A stretch of DNA of 28,365 bases, from positions 1 through 28,365 of the forward strand of contig JAYSWD010000012.1 in the NCBI GenBank assembly GCA_043718225.1, read 5' to 3'. The first letter of the stretch is position 1. Each line of letters begins with the position of its first letter. Under the pieces are notes generated by a model. It was not told the DNA's origin and ran no database searches. It saw only the letters and a program-made list of their open reading frames with translations. This stretch comes from Multiplicimicrobium sp043718225 (GTDB lineage: Bacteria > Omnitrophota > Omnitrophia > Omnitrophales > Aquincolibacteriaceae). Below, piece by piece: positions 6,746-18,700 of this stretch. A program made the translations under genes and the position numbers.

Positions 6746-9700
6746 TTATGCTGACCGGCCGGTCAATTCAGCTCTAATAAATTCTGCTTCCATCTGATCC
6801 ATGATCGTATCAAGCGGCGCTGACCGTTTACCAAAACGAGCAGCACTTGTAATCACGATACGGTAATTTCGAACGAGTGCAGACACCTCTTGGTTCAGCA
6901 ATAAACGCTCCCAATCATTTGCATAAACAGAAGTCAATCCGTGATAAGCCGCGATACTGTCAATACCTACATTCGCTTCAATTGCCGCAATCGCAGCATC
7001 AACCGATGCGTGTTTCGTATCGACGGTTACGCGCCCCTCTAAATCAAGGAGTCCTAATTCCTGCAGACTCAGTGTTGTCCCAATAATTTCAACTTGTTTA
7101 GCAACCGTCAATAAAGCGGTAATGAAATCGCGCTGTTTGGCAGGGTCTACATCTAACCATTCATAAGTCACCGTCACATTACTTGCAACGTTCGAGGCTG
7201 TATTCGCCTGAAAATATCCGCCAATTAATTCGCTCAAACGCAAGCTTTCCACAGATTGTAAAGCGGCACCAAGACGCTGTTCGGAACGGCGGGGGGGGGT
7301 TGAAAGTTCGGCTTGTGGCGCGGTTGTTGGCGCACTCGGGGCTTGCAACTCAAAACTTAAAACTGCCATTTCTGGGTTGCCAGTTTCATCTTCATAAACA
7401 ATAGTTATTAAGCCTTCTGTTATTGCAAAATAATTATATAGCTTTCCACCGCTTACAATCGTAACCGCGTAGGGTGTTTTTTGTTTAATGTCACCCCTAT
7501 CCCATCTTTTAACGAACCGCAGTCTTGTTTGTCTTTCATCATTTTCATCAAAGGTCATCGTTTTTGAATAAACAGTGAATTTTGAAAAATCTCCATAGCT
7601 GCTTTCGCCGCTTTTTGGAACTTGGATATCAATTATTTTTTCAACTTCCAAAGACTCTATCGCCGGCGACGCCGGTAATTCTGCTTTTTTAGTGAAAAGT
7701 GCGTGCCACAATTTAGAAATTTTCTTACCAAAATAAGAAAGCCCAATCACCGAGAGGCCCCAAATTACCAGGAAAGGAATCGTGATTCCGAAAACGTAAT
7801 ATAAAGCAACGCCGATCAAGGCAACGTATCCGATACGCTTAGGCAGACTTAATTGGGAAATATCCTGAGCGGTAAAAATCCCGCCAATGATGATCGGTAA
7901 ATACAGAAGAAATTGAGTGAAAGCGGCGGCGACTGGCACCCACGCAATAAACTCAGCGCTCCATGCGGCAACAGTAGCAACCACAGTCGGGTTCAGAAGC
8001 ATATAAGATGAGGCAAGCCCGGCGACGGCATTGCCTCCAATCACGAATGTTCTTTTCCAACCGAAATGACGAATACTTAAAATGACAGCCCCTAAGCCTA
8101 ATGCCAACCCGCCATACAATAAAATATCCGAACCATGTGCCGCCCAAAATCCGGGCCCTTGAACAACGGGCGCTACAGTGTCAACAACAGTTGGCGCGAC
8201 CTCAGGAACTCTCACAGCTTCTGCTGGAACAGTGACGCCTTTTCCTCTAAAAAAATCTAGGGCTATGTATACAGCAACCCCCAAAAGATTAGCCGCAAGA
8301 ATACTGTAGAGAACTATTTTCCTTAGGCTCGTCGGCTGAGCTTCGTCGGCCGTGTCGGCAGTCGCAGGTGCGGGAGTTTCAGCTACCGTGACAATATTTT
8401 CTTCATTTTCGGAAGAAATTATAATTGCGGCGCCAAACAAACCGGTACCAAGAGCAGCCATTCCAAGCGCAATTACAACTAACAGCATGGGTGGGTTGCT
8501 TGCAAAAATAAAGTATGCAATTGATAACACTACCATTCCTGCGGAAATCGGCTTTGTTATTTTTGCGGCGCGCTGCCAATTAAATCCTGTTTTTACCTTT
8601 GGTGCGGGAGGTTGTAACGTTTGTCTGTTTTCCACCGGTGGTGCGCGCGATAATTTTGATTTGAAAAACCCTATCGCAAAAATAACCCCGCCACCGAAGG
8701 CAACTGCCCCTGTAACTACCAACAATGGCACATTTAATATGACCGCAGTTAACGCCATCCCAAATAAAGATCCACCCGCCACGATCAGAGAAACTCCCGC
8801 CACAACCCATGTTCTTCCCAATTTGCGCGGATTTTTTTGTGATTGCTCATTTGCAGCCGGTTGAACAGCAGCAGATGCTGATGAAACTTCGCCGAATGCT
8901 TTTTCAATCACGGATCCACGGACAAAGTCAAAATTTGGCATTGTTCTATGCGCGTTTACGACTCTTTTCATGACATCAACAAATTGTTCGGCTGAAAGAG
9001 CCACAGCACCACTTGCGAGCTCAACAACCGTGATTTGACGAATTAAAGCGTCAAAACCCGCGGTTACGAATCCGGCATCATCCGTTTTAAGTGACGCGGA
9101 ATAGGCGATCACAAGCGCCTGTAATTCCTTTTCTAAATCACGGGCTTCACTACGACTACGACGGCTTTGCAATTGATCTAAAATATGCCGCGCCACGCTC
9201 GAAGCGTCGGCCGCAGAAATAGCCGCGCTTGGAGCCGGTAGTGTTGACGCGGGCGCGGCCGCGGCGGCATTCGTCAAATCAGGAATAGAAAATACCGTTG
9301 CCCTAACAGGATCAACTTCATTTTTAATAATAGCGATTATTTGATTACGGAGTGAAAGCGGCAGCTTATAAAAATTAAGTCCCAGGCTAAAACGCCCGCT
9401 CCGCGGAAACAAAGTATAAAGCACTGCGTCATTTTCCCAAGTTACCGCGTCGAGGACATCCGCATCGCGCAAACGAGATTGAATTTGAACCAGTTCATCC
9501 GCAAGACGATTTTGGATTTCGATGGCACCCTTAAATTTTTGATTGGGTGTTGCCGGACTACGAAGAGCGGCAATAAGATCAGAAAGATTATACGCATCCT
9601 TTAAAATTTCACGCAGCCCCTCTGTTTTTTCTGTCCGGGAACGCGCGATTCTTAATTCAATCATGTTATAAATAACAATCAGCACAGTTAAAATGACAAA

Positions 9701-12700
9701 AAGCGGGCCTAATGACGCGATTCCACCGCCGATATATTCAAAAAACCAGGTAAAGAAATGGTGTTCTCGAAAGGAGTCGCTAAATCCCGGTGTGCTAAAG
9801 AGGCCCGCCATTGTTTGGCCGTCACCCGTATTAACGATCGTGAGCAACACCACAAACATTGAAGCTATCGGCGGAAGGATGCCTGAAAAAAATATCCAAA
9901 CGCCCACAAAAGCGATTGCGGACATTCCCCACAGTGCAACCTGGACATAAACTTTATCAACCCATGTGCCGCGCGCCCGGAATAAACCTTTTTCAAATTC
10001 GACGGTAATTTCTTTATAATTTCCATCCGTGCCCTTTTCAATTGTGCTGCGCATTTTCTTTTTTACGGCAATTTTAATGAGATTAAAACCAAAAACAAAT
10101 GCGGAAAAGACGCCGAAAAACCAGCTGCCGATCGCGATCGGAATCATACGTCTGATAAAGCTCGCCGGAATCGCAGCCAGTAAAACGGGCCAAAAATGAA
10201 ATGCGATCGCGAGCATGGCCGCGCCCACAATAACTCCTGTAAAAGCATCACCGCGCGTGGCATACCAGGGACTGGCATCTTTACTGCTGAAGCGTGAAAC
10301 GCCGATCGTCATGTTTTTGATTTTGACGAAACGCTCCACTTCTTTTGGATTATTTTTAAATCCCGAGAACATCCATGGCAATAAGCCACCGCCGTAAATA
10401 CCATTAAATATAAGCCAAGCCCCGTAAAACGCAATGACACCGACGATAATCGGGTTCGGAACAACAGCCGATAACCAGAAGGCAAGGGAAAGAATACCTA
10501 CCGCGAAGGGAACTTTATACATCCAAACAATTTGCTTGAACTGCACATTTTCCGCGGTCATATTCGCAATCACCCATTTCGCGTCGCGCGGACTCTGCCA
10601 TTCAAGAAAACCCCAAATCGAATCAATCACCTTACCCCCCACTCCACGCACCAAGGGGTGATCCATAATAAATAAATTCGCCACCATGACTCGAATCCAG
10701 GCTTTGATGACTGCCCAGGGCATAATCAGCAGGTTCATAAGCAGCTGCATGGTCGAAACAATTTTTTCCAAGGCGACACTTTTTACCATTGATATAATAT
10801 TATAAAACAGCAGAGTAAAAGAGTATTCCAAGCCGGCTTTACGAACGGAAATAAAATCACTGAGCACCGACCGGACCGCGGCAGCTATGACTAACATAAT
10901 CAATGTCATGGTAATTCCGAAAATAATTTGACCGATGACCGGCGCCACAATCACAATTTGGGCCCCGCTTAACATCGCCGTCGCCATCACACCGATAGTC
11001 AACAAGAAGACAAGTTCCATAATCAATGAGATGTTATTGACATAATCCAATTCATCTCCCAGCTGACTATTGATTGGTAAAATCATTTCCCCGCTTGCGA
11101 TTCTCTTTTGCAAACTGGTATTGATTGATTTGTAAAAGACAAGCAAAAATACGAAAAGCGCGCCCAGCCCGACAAAGATCCAGATCGGCACTGAAAATGT
11201 CACAAATTGGGAAAATGCCATTACTAGAATTGCACCCATGCCGCCAAAGAGCAAGGTGTGGCGAAGCGCCGCGATAAACCAATTATGCGCGATTGCTTTC
11301 AGAAGTGTTGCTCCAATCAAATGCCCCATATCATGCCAGCTCATCCAGCGCGCAATTGACCGCATCGTAATGCGCAATAAATTTGCCGGGGTGTCTTCGT
11401 TTTTTACAACCCGCCGCAAATATTGCGTGCCATGTTCGCTGGTTGCCGCGCCTAGATTGGCTTGAATGTGATCTTCAGTAGGTGGCATTTTGATGCCGTA
11501 CATGAGATAAAGCATACTGGCTGTATTGATTATCCAGGGCCGGACCATGGTGCCATAGGCAATATCAGCAACTATGCTGTTTTTTCCAAAATTTCTTACT
11601 CCTTCATTATGAAACTGAACAGCCTCATGAGTAAAATTTAACGCTTCATTCGGCGTACGCTGCATGAGGTCAGAATGCGCGGTTAAATGCGCGTCGGCCA
11701 ATGAAATTCTGTCTTGCGTCTGTCCAGCCGGGGTTCTCATCGCATATTGTACTTTACGTTTAATAAACGCATATTCCTGACTGTTGCCTGCATCATTAAT
11801 GTCAATCAAGAAAAGCCGGCCAAACTGAAGCACACGCAGTTTCTGACCGTTGAGAATGGTCATATTCATTTCAGCCAAAGCGATTAATGCTTTCAAAATT
11901 GGAGCGGCAGCGGGATCCGCATGCACAGCCTTCCATCGCTCGTCCGAGTCGGCTCCCGGAGCCGCAGCATGAAGTTGGAGAAGTTCCCCGGCAAGAAAAA
12001 GCATTCGTTGGTCAATACTTTCAGAAGTAATTTCATCCGGAGAATTTGCGATTAAGTGGCCGTCAGCAATCAGTTTCTGCAGCTGCTCGACAACCGTTTG
12101 TTCATAATCCAAAGAAATTTCCTGCATCTTGGCATAATATTCTGCTTCACCTGTTCCGGCAGCATGTTGCGCGGCATTCAACTCAAAGGTATGCCGCCTT
12201 GTCCGAATCAGCGCAGGAATCGACACCCCTGTTAAATTTCGCCGCGTCTGCTCCATGATATTGATTAAATGCAGCGGACTGCTTCTATCGCGCGGCCCGC
12301 CATAAATCTCGGCAAAGCCGTTGGTAAAGTCTTGAAACCTTTTCTGCGTTTCAAAATCAAATAAAGGATCAGGGTTTGCGCCTGGTAAAGTGCGCTGATA
12401 TGGATTCACTGACTGTCGACTATAAGAACCGGGCTCGGTGGTATCAAAAATTTCGCCGCCTTCATAAAGCCAGCGAACATACTTGAAAGCCGGCATCGGT
12501 TTCGCCACATTCACATACGTAGTAAACAAACTAACCCGGTCACGGACTTGCTCTAATGCTGTTTCGCGCTCATCTTCTCTGATCAAACCTTCGCGCGCGC
12601 CGCGGTCAACTTCCTGCCGCAGAATAATCTCATAGCTGCGAAAGGCATTGGCCCGTAAATAAGCCAATTTGACGCGCAGTAAATAAGCCATCTTTTCCGG

Positions 12701-15700
12701 GTCTGTTAAGCTGTTTAAATAAGCGTCTGACAAATCAATATTCGGTGGCAAAAGCGAGGGATCAATGGCCCTCAATTCTTTTTTAAGGGGCTCCGGATCA
12801 TCCGTATCGCTCGTCGCAATGAACTGCAATTGGATTGTAAGCGGAAAATTTGGATCATGCCGCCCTTGCAGCGCCGCCCGGGCAAAAGCACGGTAAGCGG
12901 ATTCCATACTTTTAAAATCGTCTTCGCCGCCGTTATAACGCACCTGCAAAAAAGGGTTCGTGACAAACCCATCCGGAATGGAATCAATGATTTCTTTGGG
13001 CTGACTCAATTTAATTATTTTGCCAGCTCTTGTTTTGTACTTATTCATTAAAGGGTCAGTCCACCCGAGAAAACCACCCACGACCGCGATAATTAGTTTG
13101 AGAAAAAACACATCCGGAAAGATAACCCAGTTAATCATAAACAAAATCAAAAACGCCACGACTGACGGAGCGAAAGTGACATAACCCAACTGCATGGCAA
13201 GTAAAAATGTGGCTCCCAGAAGAATTCCAAAAACAGCAGCTTTGAAGATCACATAACGCGCTGTCAGCTTCTTTGTAATATTCATTCCTAAAAAGCGCGG
13301 CAAACGCTCTAAATCAAGGGATGATAAGTCCGAATTAGACTTTGTACTCTTCGACCAGATATGCGAAAGAATTCTTTTTAAGCCCGCTGCCAGCATTCCG
13401 ATCAAAATCACTCCGATCACCATCCAGCCCAATTTAAAATAAGTTCCCTGAAACCAAACAGAGCCAAACACCTCGATGCCTTTGCCGCGCATGAGGTCAT
13501 CCACTCCTCTTTCAAACTTGGACCATTTATCCTTCACAATAGCCTCGGGGATTTCGCGGCGCAAATTGTCTTTTAATACTAATGTCCACATCGCCGTCAT
13601 AGGGCGCTGAACTTTCTCCAGCGTTTCTTCGGTGAGACCGAGCCGCCGGTCCAGCTGCAGACGATCATCGCTGGCGGTATCGGCAGCGTCGTAAGCGGCC
13701 AGCCAAGCCATAAGATTAACCGGTGTCGTTAAATCAAACGATTGCCGCGGCGCGATGTCGCGTAAAGTCTGGTAATCATCTTCAAAGAAGATGGCTTTTA
13801 AAGAATTTTGTTTGGCGTCTTTTTTCGCAACCTCAATAAATTGACGCAGTAATCCGGTTAACCGTTCAACCTTAAGCCGCAACAGCTCAGGATGAATTTT
13901 GCGTTCTTTGAGAGCCGCAACAAGGTCAGATTGATCTTTCTCAGTTAACACCGTGGGTAATTTTAAATCGTCGCCTTCAAGAGTTTGATTAATTTCTTCA
14001 ACTGCGTTGATGTATTCGTTACTGATATTCGCTACGGCGGATTTAAGCTCCTCATCGGATGGAAGCACGCGGCGTGTTTCGGTCGAAATGCCCAACCGCA
14101 GCCAACCGTCAACCAAATACATAATATGCATCATTTGTGCTTTATCCGGATAATCGCTGCTAACTTCGGCCGTCACATCCCGAAGAACTTCCGCTGTATC
14201 TGCCCAGTCTTGCAAAATGCCGAGGCCCAAAGCGTTCATGTATGCGTTTTCGCCGTAACGCAACACTTCGTCTTTGTTAACCTGGTCGTCAACATTTAAG
14301 CGCTGATAATGTCCTTTAAGTGCTTTGGATAACTGGAGATATCCGCCAATTCTCTCTAACTGTAACTGTAAATATATTTCCAACCTCTCTTTGGTGCTTT
14401 TATTCGGATCTTCAAGCCCGCGAGTAGCCAGTTTCAGTTTCGCAATTTCTTCTTTTTGATTTGGGGTTAATTTGCCGCTATTGAGCCGGCTTTCAATATA
14501 TTTTTTAACAGCCTCTCCATAGACCGCAAATATCTTACTCGTCACTTCATCGGGCTGATCAATAAATTCAAGTTTATTTGAAACATCAGCGGAAATGCCG
14601 GTAATGTGAGGCCATTCGCGGGTTTTAGGAGATTCATTTCTATTTAAAACTGCGTTATAAATAGGCGCCACCCGGTACGGCACATAAAAAACAGCGAAAA
14701 CAGCTTCTTTGGGGCTTAATCCCTCGGAATAAAATTTAGCGGTTGCCTGATCAGATTCTTCGCCGTTTAAATCCAAATCGAATTCACGTTTCGCAATTTT
14801 CGGAATCAACGTGCGATGAACGATATGCTTGACTGCTTCCAGGGGGCTTAAAACTGACTGCCCCTGAGGATTAAGAGCTTCCGCCTCCTGCATGCGAACG
14901 AGTAAATCATTCGCTTCCGTTTCGCTGATTTCAAGATGGTAACTGTTTTTTGAAAACTCACGAACAGCGGAAGCCGCCACGGACGAATCAATCGTTCGCG
15001 CACGATACTTAGCGATGACAGCAACAAATTCGCTATATGCACTTATGCGTTCGGCACGCTGATCACGAATTTCATCATCGTGAGTTTGCATCGCCTTAGT
15101 GGCTTCATTGAAGATGAATGACCGGGCCGTTTTTAAAACTTCCCTATCCCCCGAGTTCGCTATTTCAGTTTTAATCTTCGGGCTCACTTCGGCGAATATG
15201 GTTTCCCATCCGCCTTCAATACTTGCAGCAATGTCATGCGGCTTTGATTCAACCTTGGCAGATAAAGGCGCCCAAAACGCATCTAAAGTACTCCGGACCG
15301 CGGCCTGCCGCTCCATAAAATCCTGAAAAACTTCTTGCTGCGGAATATCGCGAGCCCATACCTTCAAAAGTTCTATAAATCTTTGTGTGGGAAGACCATT
15401 ATAAAGCTGAAGCCATTTCAACTTAATTTCACGCAGCTGATTTCCTTCAAAGCCAAGATCTTTCAATAAGATGTCAATTTGGAAAGCCGTGCTGGCATTG
15501 CGTTCACCGCGCATGGCCTGGTATGGATTAATGGTTTTATGGCTCTGCTCTTCTCCCGTCAAATATGCCAAAAAGGGTTGCATGGATTGGCTGGGAAAAT
15601 AACCATTCGTGCGATAAATCATCGCCGCTGTGGTAACTCCGTTGTCATAAATCGTATCCAGTTCTTTTTTCCAGGCACTATCGCTCAAATAATCAACACG

Positions 15701-18700
15701 ATTGCCTGCCTTGGCCGCTTTCGCGGATCGTTCAAGACCACTTTTATAAATATAAGCCACCAAGCCTCCGACTCCGCCCTGCTTCGACAATGCCGGAACA
15801 GTTTCTGCCAAGCCAAGGTTGCCGAGAGCCGCAGCGACTCGCTGCTTGAATTCTTTATCGCGGTCTCTAGTTTCGGCTTCATACTTAAGGATCATTCCGA
15901 TATCCCAAAGGGCATTTCTTCCCTGGGCAAGAGTAGTACGCGCCACCATATCGCGTAAAAAACCAATCACAGAATTCGATAGCTCATTCGACCCGCCGAA
16001 TCCATCGTTATTGAAGGCCATATAAACGGCCTGCCAATAAAGATCTTGCTGAAGATCGCGTGATAAATGCGCTTGAAGCTGGGGCAAATTATTCAGTGAT
16101 TCTCCGCTCGCCAACATGCGCCGTACCCCGAGATAAACCGCTTCACCACCAGGCACATCGCGTTTTTTGAGGACATCCAGGAGAAATTGAATCGCTCCCC
16201 GATCGGATAGGCTCTTGATATTTTCAATTGTTTTCTGCCGTGTTTCAGAATTTTCCCAGCTGAAGGCCGGCAGCTCGGTCAATGTTTTGATTAAATCATC
16301 ACCGACTTTTTTAACCGATTTTTGCGCTGCATTCACGCTGATAAAAATTTTATCGGTACCCGCTTTATGGTCTAAATCGATGCCGCCTTCAGGGTAATCT
16401 TTTTGTACTTCTTCGAAGGCTTCTACGTAAAGGCCTAAAATTTCATGCGGCAATTGTGAACCGCCCACACGATCTATCCAATGTTCCCGGGCTGACAGAA
16501 AAACGTTTGCCTTTCGATTAAGAAATTGCTTCACTCTTTCAATCGACCAACCGCGATAAAACATTTCTAAGACTTCGGTCGAAAGAACAGCCGGATAACG
16601 CCCTAAACGATTTTGTTCCGGACTGCTAAAATCGACGCCCTCTACGATTCCGTGATACCGAATAACATCATCTTTCAATTCAGCCATGAGCTCAAAATAT
16701 TTTTCAAATTCGGCGGGAGTAAGGTTGTTTTTAGTCGCGAAGTCATAGATTGCCGCCGCGATACCGCGCGTCGAGGGATCACGAAAATCAATCTTGTAAT
16801 GCGGGTTAACCGCGGCTTTGCCGTCTTGAGTAGAAATTCGATTATAAATTTCCTGAATTTTTAGTACGTAGTCGTAATAGCCATGAACACTTTTTCCCAA
16901 GGAAGTTAAAATAGGGTCATATCCGCGAATCGCCTGGGAATTATCTCCGACCGAAGCAAATTGAGACGGAATCAACCGATCGCTCACAATCGCGGCCGGT
17001 GATTGCGCCATCGTGGCCCGAATTTCTTCGATGGTCTTACCCTGCATCTGGTCAACCGCCTCGCCCGGCTTAACATGCTGAGCCTTCGCGTAGTCATCAA
17101 GCGCGGCAACCGCTCTAAAAATAGTTTCACCGCTGATAAAACCGTTCCGCATACTTTGGCGCTTACGTGCCAACTCTCGCCTATTGGCCGCTTCCGAAAG
17201 CGATTGCTTTTGCTCGGTCGCACGCAGAGAAACCGCACTCGGAATGCGGGCAAGAGTTTGATCGTCCGTTTTTCCGTACATTTTGTCTAAATTAGCCCGT
17301 TCATTTTCGGCAAAGCTTTGGGCCAAAAGAAAAATAACGCTTAAGCGATTCTCCCGCACCTTGGGGTCTTTGTGATAAAACTTACCCATCATTGCAATGG
17401 CATTCCAGCCCGACAATCTTGAGAGATCGTCGATATCCCCGAACAAAGAAAGATGGTGGCCGACAAGTTTGTCGGACAATTCATTCACAGTTTTCATAAT
17501 TCCGAGCAAAACTTTAAATGTATTAGTTTGACTTAAAAACTTGTCATGAATTTCTTCCGCGATGAGACGATCCATGTAATCCTGCCAATCATCCATGGCC
17601 TGCAGTACGAAGCGCTGTTGTAATACTTCTTCAGTTTCAATCGAACCATTTTTCTTTTCTTCGATTTTCCACGCATCGTAATCGAGACGCCGGTCTTCGA
17701 GACGAACCATGGTGCTTGCCATACCGGGCTGAGTAAGAAAATTAACTTGGTCAGAATTGTAAGTAATTGGAGGAGCCAATTCGGCTAAATGCTGCGGCGT
17801 ATCTCGGCTCGCTTTTTCATTGAGCCGGGTTTGCGCAACCATATTTTCGATCCCCTTGGTCATTATCAAAAAGTCACGATCCAGTTTTTTCTGGAACGGA
17901 CTATCAGGCTGAGTTGAAACATTCTTCGCGACAAATGCCTGAACATCTTCCGGCTTCGTGATATCTAAATTTTTCCAGTCTTTGTCATGCGGAATACTTT
18001 TAAGTATGCCGGCTACATAAAAGACATACATACCCAATATGCGCAAATCGGTTGCCTTATCAATTTGATTATTTGTAGCATCCTGCGACATTGCGACAAC
18101 CGTATCTTTAGCAAGCATTCCCTCTATGTTTTGGGCCCAATTCAACAGAAGCTTTTCTGATTTCGGCAGGGCCGCGATGAGCGCCGCTAAATCCGGCTGA
18201 CGCAAGCGGCCGCCGACAAAATTATCATTCGCAAGCACGATCATCGCCTGCATAAAAACCTGCCGCTCTTTTTCGTCAAGCTGCATAACTTCAAAAAGTC
18301 GGACAAACAAATCTTCAACCACAACTGCTTCGGTAAGGCCCCCTCGAACAATTTTGCCTGTAAAATCAAATTCTTTTTTTGTTAAATCAGCTTTGAATAG
18401 TGTGCTCCAAACCTCACGTGCAACGGCTCCATGAGCTGTATTATTCGCTTCCAAATGATATTCCGCCTGCGGTGGAGTAGGTTCAGGCAAAACGGGCATC
18501 GAAAGTTTTGCACGCAGTTTGTCACCGTTATCCTTTTCAACCGCAGGTTCTATTTTTGCTTTTTGTTGTAAGTCGCTCAATGACTGTGCGGATGCAGCAA
18601 CTGTTTCAGCCTGATCACGTAAACGCGCAGCCGTAACTCGATCGGACTCAATCGGCTGTGCTTTATGAGCTACCCCTTCTACGCGATTTGCCTCGCCCGG

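Noticed and set aside
8352..8864. Open frame of 170 codons on the plus strand
   Set aside because: It is antisense to the membrane-helix cluster, with no start signals or recognisable protein features.
11321..11335. HDMGH as a zinc metalloprotease or HD-phosphohydrolase motif
   Set aside because: It lies right after RSIARW at the entry to a membrane helix, where GT2 synthases have a conserved W-x-x-G stretch. There is no further metal ligand pattern of HExxH or HD families.
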